In this document: in pieces, positions 33,500 to 43,030 of the stretch | Layout: each line of letters begins with the position of its first letter | How positions within the stretch are numbered: position 1 is the first letter of the stretch | DNA from: Pontibacter diazotrophicus | GTDB taxonomy: Bacteria; Bacteroidota; Bacteroidia; Cytophagales; Hymenobacteraceae | Reading direction: 5' to 3' | Length of the DNA stretch: 57,940 nt | NCBI RefSeq assembly: GCF_003367245.1 | Contig: NZ_QRGR01000037.1 | Location: forward strand, 1-57,940 | Notes under the pieces: model-generated | What the model was told of the DNA's origin: nothing | The model's database searches: none | What the model saw: only the letters and a program-made list of their open reading frames with translations | Program-made: the position numbers and the translations under genes

Positions 33500-34061
33500 G
33501 CATTTTCCGTAATGTAGCTTGGTCTATTATCAAAGCACAACTGGTTTACAAGCCGGGCATCCATAAGCACCGGCTCTTCGTGACCGAGGATTCAAAGTCT
33601 GGGTCTTGCCAAAATCTAGAAAGTCTGGGGACCTGCCCTCGGTCATTCCGACACCAGCTGCAAACCTGCTATATGTAAAGTATACACCAGGTGTCGGGCT
33701 ATCAATCTTTGACTATCTGTGTCAGGATTTGACAGGCTGCAGCGCAAACGAACTACCTACCTCCCGAACCAGCTGCAACAGGCTTCAAAAGCTACCGGAA
33801 TCAGATGGCGCATTTTCAGCCCTTTTAAGCGCACCACCTGGAAACACGGCCCATATTATGTCCAAATTCCAAAGTCCTCACAGCGGCTACGGCTATCCCG
33901 TCAGCGGCCAGAGTTCGGGAGCGTATGCGGTGCGATTTACCTCTCCGGTGATTTCTTTGCAAGATGTGTTTCTGTAGCAACAGAAACCTCTTGCCCCACT
34001 TTCCACGTAGTGGAAGCGGGGTACAGATTATTCGCGACTCATAATCTTAAATTTGTGCAAA
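33500..34061. other. Non-coding region upstream of mobC, possible oriT
   Basis: No convincing gene. It contains TGACCGAGG (33581-33589) paired with CCTCGGTCA (33637-33645), enclosing two AAAGTCTGGG repeats (33594, 33620). CCGACACC (33648-33655) also pairs with GGTGTCGG (33690-33697). Inverted repeats directly upstream of relaxosome genes are typical of oriT regions, but no nick motif is recognised. Confidence 0.45.
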
Positions 34062-34493
34062 ATGGAAAACGAAGAGCAGCTGTCAGAATGGAAGTCGAAA
34101 GGCGGTAGACCGAAGCTGTCGGCAGGGGAGAGGAGGGACTTCATGCTAAGGATCCGCCTCACTGAGCAGGAGCGCAAAGACCTGGCAGAGCTGGCCAGCG
34201 AGGCAGGCTATAACGATGTGAGCGTCTATGCCCGCAATAAACTGTTTGCCCCTGCCCATACCCCCATCCATAACCCGAAGCAGCTGTTCCGGGCCATTGA
34301 TAAAACAGGCGCGGCGCTCAAGAGGGTAGGCACCAACATCAACCAAATTGCCCGCTACGTGCACTACCTTGAGAAAAATAACATGGTGGAGGGAAAAGTG
34401 ATAGCCGAGTACAACCAGCACTTTCAGGAGTTCCTGCAGGTGGAGGAGGAATATGTGAAGGCTATCCGCACCTACCTGCGCACGGTCCGCTAA
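34062..34493 (+). CDS. mobC: MobC-like relaxosome accessory protein
   Basis: The 143-residue protein has a ribbon-helix-helix-like N-terminal region (GGRPKLSAGERRDFMLRIRL, LTEQERKDLAELA) and the MobC motif GTNINQIARYVHYLE at about 94-108. MobC proteins bind oriT and help the relaxase open DNA. The ATG at 34062 is preferred to an upstream TTG. It is followed at 71 bp by the relaxase gene. MobC/MobA pairs of this kind are standard in Bacteroidota plasmids. Confidence 0.9.
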   Translation: MENEEQLSEWKSKGGRPKLSAGERRDFMLRIRLTEQERKDLAELASEAGYNDVSVYARNKLFAPAHTPIHNPKQLFRAIDKTGAALKRVGTNINQIARYVHYLEKNNMVEGKVIAEYNQHFQEFLQVEEEYVKAIRTYLRTVR

Positions 34494-34497
34494 ATCT

Positions 34498-34533
34498 GTA
34501 ATGCGTTTTCCGTATTCCGTAATGCGGATTCGC
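34498..34533 (-). repeat. GCGGATT-type repeat between mobC and mobA
   Basis: GTAATGCGTTTTCCGTATTC is the near reverse complement of part of 28521-28571. Sharing of this repeat by the origin flank, array border and mob region suggests a plasmid-wide signal or past recombination. Confidence 0.65.
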
Positions 34534-34564
34534 TTTTGTGATTATCCCATACATTTACCGAGCT

Positions 34565-35956
34565 ATGATAGTCAAGATACTTTCCTCTTCCGCCACCTTT
34601 TCAGGGGTCCATTACAATGAAAACAAGATAGCCAAAGGTACGGCCCAGCTGCTGGCTTCTGAGAATTTCGGCATGCTCCACACTGGCGCCTCCGGCATCG
34701 CAGACATGGACTATAAAGGCTACCTGCTTTCCTGGTCCCGGTCTGATGACAACAGGCAGACAGTGAAGCAACCGCAGTTCCATGCTGTCATCTCCTGTGA
34801 GGGCAGGGAGAAAAGCGCCGAGGAGTTGCAGCATATTGCTGTTGAGTACCTCAAGAAGATGGGCTACGGCAGTAACCCGTACCTGATCTACTTCCACTCA
34901 GACACGGACAATAACCATGTTCACATCGTCTCCTCGCGCGTGAATGAGGAGGGCAAAAAGATTGACGATTCCTTTGAGCGTACCAGGAGCCAGAAAGCGA
35001 TAAAGGAAATCCTGCTGCAGGATATAGGCGAGGAGGTGAAGGCGCACGTGCGCAAAGCTTTGGGCTATAATTTCTCCACCTCTGCACAGTTCAAGCTGCT
35101 GCTGGAGTCTGGAGGCGTGAAGGTGGGGGAGCGGGATAACGTGTATGACTTCATCAAGTACGGAAGCCGGGTAAGCGAAATGGACAAGGCCGTTCTGTCT
35201 GCTAAGCTGGAAGCCTACACCCAACCTGAGGAGCGCATCCGGCAGTTGCGGGCGCTCATCACCAAGTACAAGCCGGGGCTTGATGAAAAGGAGCTGAGGG
35301 CTTTGCTGCAAACTAAGTTCGGGGTGGAGCTGGTGTTTCACCAGGCCAAAGGCAGGGATACCCCATACGGCTACTCCATAATCGACCATGCCAAAAAGCA
35401 GGTGCTTAAGGGTTCGCAGGTTATGAAGCTAAGCGAGCTGCTGAGTACTGCCGGCCAGGTATCGGCTGAGCAGCGCCACACCCAGCGTACGGAGCAGGCC
35501 AGCTGGTGGGCTATCACCAGTGAGGCGGAAGCGCGGATCCTGCAGCGGGTGTTCCACCTTGATGCCGGTAGCCTGAAGGCAAACAGGCCCAAAGACGAGG
35601 AGGCGCGGGAGTATGCCTCTGACAGATTAAACAGCATGCTGGCCAATGGCAAAACGTTGCCCGATATTCTGCAAAGCACCGGGTGGAGCATTGCCAGGCT
35701 GGAAGGGCAGCATTACCTGTTAGACAAAAGGGAGAAAGCCATCCACCCGGTGAGCGAGCTGACCAGCCGCCGCCTTGATTTCGGCTTAGTGGATGTACTG
35801 GATCTGGACAGGGGGCTGAGCGAGCTGACCAGCCGCCAGCTGGAGCACTCTTCCGGCTCTATCACGGAATTACTCCAGCTCATGGCCGAGGGCCTTCAGG
35901 AAGGCAGCCGAACAACTGAGCAGGAAAGGAAAAATAAACGGAGGTTAAAACGCTAA
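34565..35956 (+). CDS. mobA: Relaxase (MobA, MOBP-like)
   Basis: The 463-residue protein starts best at the ATG at 34565. The N-terminal relaxase domain has the candidate catalytic Tyr17 (GVHYNENK) and the three-histidine metal motif HSDTDNNHVH with H111, H118 and H120. The remaining C-terminal part, from about residue 200, is helical and variable. It nicks oriT, stays covalently bound to the 5' end and pilots the strand through the channel. It follows mobC and precedes a ParA-like gene by 10 bp. Confidence 0.92.
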   Translation: MIVKILSSSATFSGVHYNENKIAKGTAQLLASENFGMLHTGASGIADMDYKGYLLSWSRSDDNRQTVKQPQFHAVISCEGREKSAEELQHIAVEYLKKMGYGSNPYLIYFHSDTDNNHVHIVSSRVNEEGKKIDDSFERTRSQKAIKEILLQDIGEEVKAHVRKALGYNFSTSAQFKLLLESGGVKVGERDNVYDFIKYGSRVSEMDKAVLSAKLEAYTQPEERIRQLRALITKYKPGLDEKELRALLQTKFGVELVFHQAKGRDTPYGYSIIDHAKKQVLKGSQVMKLSELLSTAGQVSAEQRHTQRTEQASWWAITSEAEARILQRVFHLDAGSLKANRPKDEEAREYASDRLNSMLANGKTLPDILQSTGWSIARLEGQHYLLDKREKAIHPVSELTSRRLDFGLVDVLDLDRGLSELTSRQLEHSSGSITELLQLMAEGLQEGSRTTEQERKNKRRLKR

Positions 35957-35966
35957 TTAACAGGAT

Positions 35967-36593
35967 ATGAAAATTGTAATAGCAAACCAGAAAGGCGGAG
36001 TCGGAAAATCAACCACCTGTGTGCTGCTGGCTAATTATCTGGCACTGGATAAAAATGAAGAGGTAGTCATCTTTGACCTGGACTCACAGGAAACCGTCTA
36101 CTCCAAGTGGGAGCGCGACCGGGAGCTGTACTCCAACGATCCGCTGTATGAGGTGCTCAAGCTTGACCTGGAGGACTACCCTAAGTATGCCGCCGATATC
36201 GAAGCGCTGAAACAAGGTACCCAGGTTATCATTGATATGCCGGGCCGGCTGGATGATGATTCTATCCTGGCCGTGATAAAAGACGCAGACCTTATCATCT
36301 GCCCCATCGCCTACGAGCGCAGCGTGTTCGAATCCTCCCATGTATTTGCAAGGGTGGCCAGGCACCTGAATGCAGAAAACAAGATTGTCTTTCTTCCTAC
36401 CAGGCTTAACAAAGCCATCAAGTACGAGACAAAAGAAAAAGTGAGGGAAGCAATGGCCGCCTTCGGTGAGATAGCTCCGGAGATAGCAGAGCGTGTGGCC
36501 CTGCAGCGCATCGACACGGTGTCTATCAGTTCAGAAGCCAGGGGAGTGGTGCAGGAATCATTCGACTTTATATACGACAATTATATTAGGTAA
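35967..36593 (+). CDS. ParA-like ATPase of the transfer region (TraA-like)
   Basis: The 208-residue protein has a standard deviant Walker A NQKGGVGKST at 7-16 and FDLDSQ (about 36-41). It is smaller than ParA and groups by context with the ParA-type protein at the start of Bacteroidota transfer operons (TraA-like), rather than with the plasmid partition gene at 25078. It may position the transfer machinery. A terminator follows its stop, so the transfer genes downstream need another promoter. Confidence 0.85.
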   Translation: MKIVIANQKGGVGKSTTCVLLANYLALDKNEEVVIFDLDSQETVYSKWERDRELYSNDPLYEVLKLDLEDYPKYAADIEALKQGTQVIIDMPGRLDDDSILAVIKDADLIICPIAYERSVFESSHVFARVARHLNAENKIVFLPTRLNKAIKYETKEKVREAMAAFGEIAPEIAERVALQRIDTVSISSEARGVVQESFDFIYDNYIR

Positions 36594-36613
36594 TTACTAT
36601 ATAGTTAATATTT

Positions 36614-36651
36614 AAACCCCTCAGGATTAGTTTCTGAGGGGTTTTTCTTTT
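36614..36651 (+). terminator. Rho-independent terminator
   Basis: AAACCCCTCAG and CTGAGGGGTTT form a perfect 11-bp stem with a 9-nt loop, followed by TTCTTTTT. It ends the mobC-mobA-parA-like unit. Confidence 0.9.
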
Positions 36652-36722
36652 TATGCTTAAAATGTTTTTAATCTTTTAAGGAATATATTTTTAAATTTAA
36701 TCATATAACGTATACATTGCGT

Positions 36723-37157
36723 ATGTCAATGAGTAAAAATAATTCACTATTAGATAGCATAAAAGCTAAAATAGGTGCTGAAAATTCACCTGTAGGAGCT
36801 GCCCCTGCAGTTACCCTGAAGGTCGTGCCCGAGAGAGAGCAGCCCACCCCTGCTGCTACCCCAGACAAGAAGGAACTATCTGCTGCCCAGCAGGCGCAGG
36901 ACATTGATATGATTCTTTCTGAGGGAGGATTTATGCAGTTGTTCAAGGTGTTAGAGGCTGCTCGGAAGGATATGGAAATTGAAAGGAAGGCGGTCTATGT
37001 GGACGAGGAGAGCGCCGAAGTGCTTGATTTGCTCAAGAAAAAGGCAAAGATAAAATCCAATGTGCTGGTGAGTTACCTGCTACAAGAATTCTTCAGCAAG
37101 CACAAGGAGCTTATTCAGGAGTTGGTTGAGAAAAGAAGCAACAAGCTTTTAGATTAG
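36723..37157 (+). CDS. TraB/DUF3408-like conjugal protein
   Basis: The 144-residue protein has an unstructured Ala/Pro-rich N-terminus and a C-terminal domain with AVYVDEESAEVLDLLKKKAK followed by NVLVSYLLQEFFSKHKELIQ. This resembles DUF3408 (TraB-like) proteins of Bacteroidota conjugative elements, which look like ribbon-helix-helix DNA binders. An ATG at 36729 is an alternative start. It opens the transfer operon after the terminator at 36614. Confidence 0.65.
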   Translation: MSMSKNNSLLDSIKAKIGAENSPVGAAPAVTLKVVPEREQPTPAATPDKKELSAAQQAQDIDMILSEGGFMQLFKVLEAARKDMEIERKAVYVDEESAEVLDLLKKKAKIKSNVLVSYLLQEFFSKHKELIQELVEKRSNKLLD

Positions 37158-37227
37158 GAATAAATATTCTTTTTAAGAATTTATTCAATGAGTAGAAAGC
37201 AGCATGTTCATTTTTAAATATTGAGTT

Positions 37228-37545
37228 ATGGCATGGAGTACATTTTTAGGAGTTGTGGTCGGAGCGTACGCCGTCTACTACGCGCTCAATCTCCTCTACG
37301 ATTTATTCTTCTCACGAAAACAGAAGGCGGCAGCCGATTCAGGTGTGCACTATAACCTGAATGAGTTGATGGGCGAAGAGGAGCAACCCGTGGAGGTTGG
37401 GGGAGAACCGGAAGAAGCGCCGGCAGTAGCCTTCCTGGCAGAAAGGAAGCTGGCAACGGAGCCTGCTTTAAGAGTGGAGGGGCAGGGAATCCCCCTAGAT
37501 GAATTCCTGAAGGACGCTAAATCATATTCAAGTTCAATATTTTAA
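37228..37545 (+). CDS. Small membrane protein of the transfer operon
   Basis: The 105-residue product has a hydrophobic N-terminus (AWSTFLGVVVGAYAVYYAL at 2-20) and an acidic soluble part. Its position between the TraB-like and TraE genes suggests a channel accessory like the TraC/TraD small proteins of related elements. No family can be assigned. Confidence 0.65.
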   Translation: MAWSTFLGVVVGAYAVYYALNLLYDLFFSRKQKAAADSGVHYNLNELMGEEEQPVEVGGEPEEAPAVAFLAERKLATEPALRVEGQGIPLDEFLKDAKSYSSSIF

Positions 37546-37566
37546 AACCAATTCAATCACATCTTT

Positions 37567-37923
37567 ATGAAAAAGGGAGTTTTAATCATTCGCTCTGCCA
37601 TGCACCGCGCCATGGCATCTAAAAGAGTTAGGGCCACCGTGCTATTCACTGCAGTAACCATGCTTGCTTTCGCTCAGGCTGCTTTCGCCCAGGGAGAGGA
37701 AGGCATTAACGCAGGGACTAGTGAGATTAAGAAGTATGTCACTCCGGTTACAAATTTAATTATTGCCTTGGGAGGAGTTGTTGCACTTGTTGGGGGGGTG
37801 TCGGTGTTTATCGCGTGGCAAAACGGCTCTCAGGACGTGGGGAAAAAGCTTATGGCGTGGGCAGGTTCCTGTATATTCCTGATGCTGGTGGGTGCCGTGG
37901 TAAAAGCCTTCTTCGGCGTGTAA
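37567..37923 (+). CDS. traE: TraE-like pilin/channel subunit (DUF4134, VirB2-like)
   Basis: The 118-residue protein has an exported or membrane N-terminus ending AFAQ near 42 and two hydrophobic segments near 58-82 and 95-117 (IIALGGVVALVGGVSVFIAW, CIFLMLVGAVVKAFF). This matches DUF4134/TraE of Bacteroidota transfer systems, comparable to VirB2 pilin. It is followed by traF at 3 bp. Confidence 0.88.
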   Translation: MKKGVLIIRSAMHRAMASKRVRATVLFTAVTMLAFAQAAFAQGEEGINAGTSEIKKYVTPVTNLIIALGGVVALVGGVSVFIAWQNGSQDVGKKLMAWAGSCIFLMLVGAVVKAFFGV

Positions 37924-37926
37924 CCC

Positions 37927-38223
37927 ATGAGCAGCGGGAGGCACAAAGGATACAATGTTTACAAGGGGTTACAGAAGCCCCTTGTATTCAAAAACTTCAA
38001 AGGACGCTTTATATACTGGGCGATGGGCAGTGCGATGGGCGGTTTTGCTTCAGCTTTACTAGTGTCTGTTGTCTTTAATTTCATGGCCGGATTCATAACA
38101 CTTATCGCCGTGTCAATGAGTGGCCTGCTTTACACCAACTTCCGGCAGAAGAAAGGCCTGCATGCAAAGACCAAATCAGTCGGGGTTTACATCATACCCT
38201 CCCGGCTTAGCCGCCGTCAGTAG
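37927..38223 (+). CDS. traF: TraF-like protein (DUF4133, VirB3-like)
   Basis: The 98-residue protein starts MSSGRHKGYNVYKGLQKP, has the FKGRFIYWAMG motif near 23-33 and two hydrophobic segments. It fits DUF4133/TraF, comparable to VirB3, an inner-membrane subunit that works with the VirB4 ATPase encoded next. Confidence 0.9.
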   Translation: MSSGRHKGYNVYKGLQKPLVFKNFKGRFIYWAMGSAMGGFASALLVSVVFNFMAGFITLIAVSMSGLLYTNFRQKKGLHAKTKSVGVYIIPSRLSRRQ

Positions 38224-38253
38224 CCCTGTTGCCTATATTATCTACCCTAGCTT

Positions 38254-40698
38254 ATGAAGAACAAGAAATTCAACCTGCCCTACATTGGCATTAACCGCCA
38301 TGTGCATGATATCCTCTATCATGAGGCAGGCGATCATTCCGTTATCGTCCGCATTACAAACACTGTGCTTCAGTATGCTGCAGACGAAGAGGCCTATGCA
38401 GCGTTTCACAGCATCTTCTCCAACATAGTGAAAATACTGGGCTCTGGTTATACCCTGCAGAAACTGGATATTTTTGCGCTAAAGAAGTTTAAGAGCAGAA
38501 GCTCATCCGATTTCCTCAGCCAAAAATACAACGAAGCATTTGAGGGGAGGGAGTACCGTGACATTACCACCTATCTGGTTATAACACGGGACGTAAAGCG
38601 ATCGGCTTTCTTTACTTATGACGAGAAGGACTTCAAAGCCTTTCAGCGCAACGTCACCAAAGTAGTGGACCTGCTGGAGTCGAAGGGCTTCCTTCCTCAT
38701 GTGCTCATAGAAAAGGAAATCAAGTCGCTTATAAGCCGCATGCTGGCTTTCAACTTCTCAGATGAAGTGTATGGCCTCAACAACTTCAGCGCATCAGAGG
38801 AGGGGATCCGGGTGGGTAGCAAGACCATTAAAAGTATCTCCCTGGTGGACGTTGACGAAATAAACTTCCCTGCCGCTATCGCCCCTTATACAGATGTAAA
38901 GCTTGGTTTTCCACTTCCGGTAGACTTGCTGCACTTCCTGAATCGAGTCCCCGGCACGGACTGCGTGGTTTACCATCAGGTGATTCAGATACCAGACCAA
39001 AGGGGCGAACTGGGTAGGCTTACAGCCAAACGCAAACGCCACACTTCCATGCCGGACCCTGCCAATGATCTGGCCGTGGAGGATATTGACCGCGTGATGG
39101 CTGACATCGCAAAGGACAATCAGCTGCTCGTACAGGGACACTACAACATACTGGTTTCTGCCAGGGAGCAACACATTGACAGGGCCGTGAATTACATTGA
39201 GAGCGCACTGTTCTCAATAGGCATCATCCCCTCACATAACGCCCATAACCAGATGGAGCTTTTCCGCTGCGCACTGCCCGGCAATGCCTCGGAACTGAAG
39301 GCATATGATAAGTTTCAAACTACCTCTGATGCGGCACTGTGCCTGCTGTTTAAGGAAGGTTTGTTGAAGGACGAGAAGTCAGGCTTTCAAATCTTCTTCT
39401 CAGACCGGCAGGGTATACCGGTGGCCATTGACACAAGCGATATGCCTATCGACACCAACCGCATGAACAACCGCAACAAGTTTGTGCTGGGACCCTCGGG
39501 CGCTGGCAAGTCTTTCTTTATGAATCACCTCATCCGCCAATATGCCCTGCAGGACACGGATGTGATTTTAGTGGACACTGGGCACTCCTACAGTGGCCTG
39601 TGCGCTTACTATGGCGGCAAGTACATTACTTACTCAGAAGAGAAGCCAATCACGATGAACCCATTCCGCATAGCGAGAGAAGAATTCAACGAAGAGAAGC
39701 GGGAGTTTTTAAAGTCGCTTGTATCGCTGCTCTGGAAAGGGGCTGATGGTACTGTCAACCAGATAGAGGACAGTGTCCTCTCATCAGTTGTCTCGGCCTA
39801 CTATGAAGATTATTACGAGAAGGGAAAAGACAGCAGCTACCTAAGCTTTCATAGTTTCTATGATTTCTCCATTGAAAAGATAGGCGCCATTACCAAAGCC
39901 GAAGCCATCCCATTCGATATCACCAGCTACCGCTTCATCCTTAAAAAATTCTACCGCGGGGGCGAGTATGGCACCATCCTAAACAATGAGATGGACGCTG
40001 CGCTCTTTGATGAGAAGTTTATCGTCTTTGAAATTGACGCCATCAAGGAGCATAAGATACTCTTCCCTATCACGACTATTATTATCATGGACGTGTTTCT
40101 TCAGAAAATGCGCCTGAAAAAGAACAGAAAGGTACTCATAATTGAAGAGGCATGGAAAGCTATTGCATCACCGCTGATGGCTGAATATATACAATACGTG
40201 TTCAAGACAGTACGCAAGTTCTGGGGAGAGGCAATTGTTGTGACACAGGAGCTGGATGATATTATAGGCAATCCGGTTGTTAAGGATACCATTATAGGCA
40301 ATTCAGACACAATCTGCCTTTTAGACCAGACCAAGTTCAAAGATAACTTCGCTGCGATAGCCAGCCTGCTCTCACTCAATGAGGTGGAGCAAAAGAAAAT
40401 CTTCACCATCAACAACCTCGACAACAAAGAAGGGCGGGGCCGATTCAAAGAAGTCTATATCAAACGTGGTAGCACCGGCGAGGTGTACGGCGTGGAGGTG
40501 TCGCTCTATGAGTACTTCACCTTCACCACGGAGCGCAGGGAAAAAGAGGCCCTGCAGGTGTACGTGGACCGCTACCCCACCTACCGGCAGGCACTGGAGG
40601 TGTTTGTGAGGGACCTCCGAGAGTCGGGAATGAAGACAATTGAATTCATTAATCTAATTAACACAAAGAGCCATGAGAAAATACCTGTACTTGATTAG
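38254..40698 (+). CDS. traG: TraG, VirB4-like conjugation ATPase
   Basis: The 814-residue protein has a Walker A GPSGAGKS at about 413-420 and Walker B VLIIEEAW near 627-634, with the TrwB/VirB4-type RecA fold between them. The N-terminal 350 residues form the usual VirB4 membrane-binding domain. It powers pilus or channel assembly. Its end overlaps the next gene by 26 bp. Confidence 0.95.
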   Translation: MKNKKFNLPYIGINRHVHDILYHEAGDHSVIVRITNTVLQYAADEEAYAAFHSIFSNIVKILGSGYTLQKLDIFALKKFKSRSSSDFLSQKYNEAFEGREYRDITTYLVITRDVKRSAFFTYDEKDFKAFQRNVTKVVDLLESKGFLPHVLIEKEIKSLISRMLAFNFSDEVYGLNNFSASEEGIRVGSKTIKSISLVDVDEINFPAAIAPYTDVKLGFPLPVDLLHFLNRVPGTDCVVYHQVIQIPDQRGELGRLTAKRKRHTSMPDPANDLAVEDIDRVMADIAKDNQLLVQGHYNILVSAREQHIDRAVNYIESALFSIGIIPSHNAHNQMELFRCALPGNASELKAYDKFQTTSDAALCLLFKEGLLKDEKSGFQIFFSDRQGIPVAIDTSDMPIDTNRMNNRNKFVLGPSGAGKSFFMNHLIRQYALQDTDVILVDTGHSYSGLCAYYGGKYITYSEEKPITMNPFRIAREEFNEEKREFLKSLVSLLWKGADGTVNQIEDSVLSSVVSAYYEDYYEKGKDSSYLSFHSFYDFSIEKIGAITKAEAIPFDITSYRFILKKFYRGGEYGTILNNEMDAALFDEKFIVFEIDAIKEHKILFPITTIIIMDVFLQKMRLKKNRKVLIIEEAWKAIASPLMAEYIQYVFKTVRKFWGEAIVVTQELDDIIGNPVVKDTIIGNSDTICLLDQTKFKDNFAAIASLLSLNEVEQKKIFTINNLDNKEGRGRFKEVYIKRGSTGEVYGVEVSLYEYFTFTTERREKEALQVYVDRYPTYRQALEVFVRDLRESGMKTIEFINLINTKSHEKIPVLD

Positions 40699-41344
40699 CG
40701 CGTTAACCTTCGGCTGGACCGCCTCGCAGGCGCAGCAGCTTGTCTTTGACCCCGCCGTGGTGTCTACGCTCGTTGTGAACCACACCGCACAGCAGGAAGC
40801 TTTGAAGGATATTAAAGACAGCGAGGGTAAAATTTTTGCTGCACAGCAGGCCATCACCGTGAAGATGGCGCAGATAAAGGAGCTGGAGGAGAAAATGTAC
40901 AACTCCCTTAAGTCGGTCCAGTCAATTGTTGGCCAGAGCAAGAATATCGTCTACGCCTCCAGCATTGCGCAGGACATTGGCAAGTACCAGGCGCAGATGA
41001 TGGATATTGCCCAGGGGGATCCGGAGTTACTCCTTATCGCTGCCAAGACAGAGCTGGCGCTTGTGAACCGCTCAGCGGACCTGTTTGCCTATATCTACCA
41101 GGTGGCCGTGATTGGTACCGATGTAAACCTGATGAGCAATGCAGACCGCCTCAACCTTATACGCCACGTGGTGGATGAGCTTCGCGTCATGCGGGGGCTT
41201 TCCTATTCCATCACACAGAAAATGCGGGTGGCCAAGCACGCGGGCCTCATAAGGACAATGAACCCGCTAGGGCTTAAGTATCCTGACAACAGCCAGGCTA
41301 TTATTCAATCTCTGATGGAAGAATACAAGACAATCAAAAAGTAA
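40673..41344 (+). CDS. VirB5-like/TraI-like (DUF4141) exported protein
   Basis: The 223-residue protein has a signal peptide (MRKYLYLISALTFGWTASQAQ) and long amphipathic helices, like the DUF4141/TraI proteins in the same place of Bacteroidota transfer operons. VirB5 proteins sit at the pilus tip. The start ATG lies inside the traG gene, suggesting coupling. Confidence 0.72.
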   Translation: MRKYLYLISALTFGWTASQAQQLVFDPAVVSTLVVNHTAQQEALKDIKDSEGKIFAAQQAITVKMAQIKELEEKMYNSLKSVQSIVGQSKNIVYASSIAQDIGKYQAQMMDIAQGDPELLLIAAKTELALVNRSADLFAYIYQVAVIGTDVNLMSNADRLNLIRHVVDELRVMRGLSYSITQKMRVAKHAGLIRTMNPLGLKYPDNSQAIIQSLMEEYKTIKK

Positions 41345-41348
41345 GGCA

Positions 41349-41972
41349 ATGAATCGTCATATTTTCTTTTTAGGTGTGCTTTCGCTGTCTATCACTGTGC
41401 AGGAGAGCCAGGCGCAGGCTCCTGTCAGCATTGTTAACGGGAAGCATGTGCGCCAACAGATGGAGCGTGAAGTCGCGACACGGTGGAATAACTTCGATCC
41501 AAAATGGTACTATGTTTTATTCCACAACAAATACCGCAAGGGAGAAGACAGACGCAACATGCTTCAGCTCCTTCCTGCCATGGCCGCGGTTCGGGGCACC
41601 GTGGAGGCAGTGGAGCAGGAAGAGGAAGAGGTTAATACCATTTGGGAGCAGGAAATGTTCAAAGGCGCTGACCGTAGCCTGAACAAGAGTTTTCACCTGC
41701 TTTACGGCAGGAAAATAGAGACCTTGAACACGGAGCTGGAGGCACTACAAGCGGAAGCCATTGCCGCAGGAGTGGATATAGATATTCTGCTCAAGCTCCG
41801 GGCAGAGAATGAACGGATAAATACAGATATCAAGCTCACGAAAGATGCCTACGAGGATGACGCATTGAAAGCTGAATCCTTCCGCGGACAGCTGGCAGAC
41901 CTGGTTACACTTAGAGGCTACTACCGCCGGATTATTTCCCTGTATCATACCACCAATAACTTAGCAAAATAG
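41349..41972 (+). CDS. Exported coiled-coil transfer protein
   Basis: The 207-residue protein has a signal peptide ending near ESQAQA (23) and predicted coiled coil (VEAVEQEEEEVNTIWEQEMF, ELEALQAEAIAAG). No family is assigned with confidence. It abuts traJ with no gap, so it belongs to the operon and probably works in the periplasm. Confidence 0.7.
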   Translation: MNRHIFFLGVLSLSITVQESQAQAPVSIVNGKHVRQQMEREVATRWNNFDPKWYYVLFHNKYRKGEDRRNMLQLLPAMAAVRGTVEAVEQEEEEVNTIWEQEMFKGADRSLNKSFHLLYGRKIETLNTELEALQAEAIAAGVDIDILLKLRAENERINTDIKLTKDAYEDDALKAESFRGQLADLVTLRGYYRRIISLYHTTNNLAK

Positions 41973-42968
41973 ATGCGCGAGCTCATCGACCAATCCATAT
42001 TTACCTTATTTGATGCACTGTTCCTCAACATGCAGGACCTGGCAGGTAGTTTTTTGGCAGACGCTCAGGCCGTGGCGGCCATTGGCATGCTACTTTACTT
42101 TGCTGTGGAGGCTTACAAGATGATGGTGGGAGATGAGCAGTTGCGCTATATGGCCCTGTTCAGGCCCTTTGCCCTCTCGATGGTCATCATCTTCTGGGGT
42201 GGCTTTATAGAGGTGCTGAATTTCCCGCTCACAGTTGTCAGAGACAGCGCTAAAATTATGTATGCTGGCCAGATAGACCAGGTAGAGGACCTGCACTTTC
42301 AAAGGGTGGCGCTTATCGACAGTGTGGCCATCAGGCTTTCAGATTCAAGTGCAGACTTTGAGCAGGTGCAGTCCCAGACGCAGGATAAGGACTGGATGGA
42401 GAAAATGGGTATTGACCTTGATCCGATTTTCGATAAAATGAAAGGCTATTACGTCATGCTCATGGCCAAAATGCACTTTACGATGATGCGGGTAGTGGAG
42501 TACATTGTGATACTTCTGTATCAGGTGTGCATCTACATTGTCTTCTTCCTGCAAATCATCTTTGCCGGTATTCTGGTGATACTGGGCCCCTTCGCCTTTG
42601 CGCTCAGCATTATGCCCGGCTTCCGCGATTCATACCTCACCTGGATAGGCCGCTACATCTCGGTGGGGCTGTACTCCACCATCGCCTACATCGTTTTATC
42701 AATCTCCTTTGTACTGGTGAAGTATGGGCTGATGAAGGAGATTGAGATTCTTAAGGCTGTAATGGACAATGAGGAGATGTTCATAGCCTACGTTTCGTTT
42801 TCCTCAGGGAGCATCAGCTTTTATATCGTCAGCCTCATCATCTCGGGCCTTACCATGCTCACTATTCCGGTAATCTCCACCTGGATAATTAACACTTCAG
42901 GAGTAGGTCAGGCCATTGGCTCTATCGCCGGGGGAGCCGGCAAGGCCATGCGCAATCTCTCAAGATAA
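41973..42968 (+). CDS. traJ: TraJ, VirB6-like channel protein
   Basis: The 331-residue protein has about six membrane segments and a central LLYQVCIYIVFFLQIIFAGI followed by LGPFAFALSIMPGF, the best-conserved block of TraJ/VirB6-like proteins. It forms part of the inner-membrane pore. It ends in a Gly-rich IGSIAGGAGKAMRNL. Confidence 0.92.
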   Translation: MRELIDQSIFTLFDALFLNMQDLAGSFLADAQAVAAIGMLLYFAVEAYKMMVGDEQLRYMALFRPFALSMVIIFWGGFIEVLNFPLTVVRDSAKIMYAGQIDQVEDLHFQRVALIDSVAIRLSDSSADFEQVQSQTQDKDWMEKMGIDLDPIFDKMKGYYVMLMAKMHFTMMRVVEYIVILLYQVCIYIVFFLQIIFAGILVILGPFAFALSIMPGFRDSYLTWIGRYISVGLYSTIAYIVLSISFVLVKYGLMKEIEILKAVMDNEEMFIAYVSFSSGSISFYIVSLIISGLTMLTIPVISTWIINTSGVGQAIGSIAGGAGKAMRNLSR

Positions 42969-43030
42969 TCTTATAACGAGATTCAGGATAAATCTCGCAA
43001 TCATAACTAAAGGCATACTCTGTAAGCACC

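Noticed and set aside
33606..34108. Two overlapping open frames upstream of mobC
   Set aside because: Composition is Ser/Pro/Arg-rich with no family resemblance; frames overlap each other and cover inverted repeats of a likely oriT.
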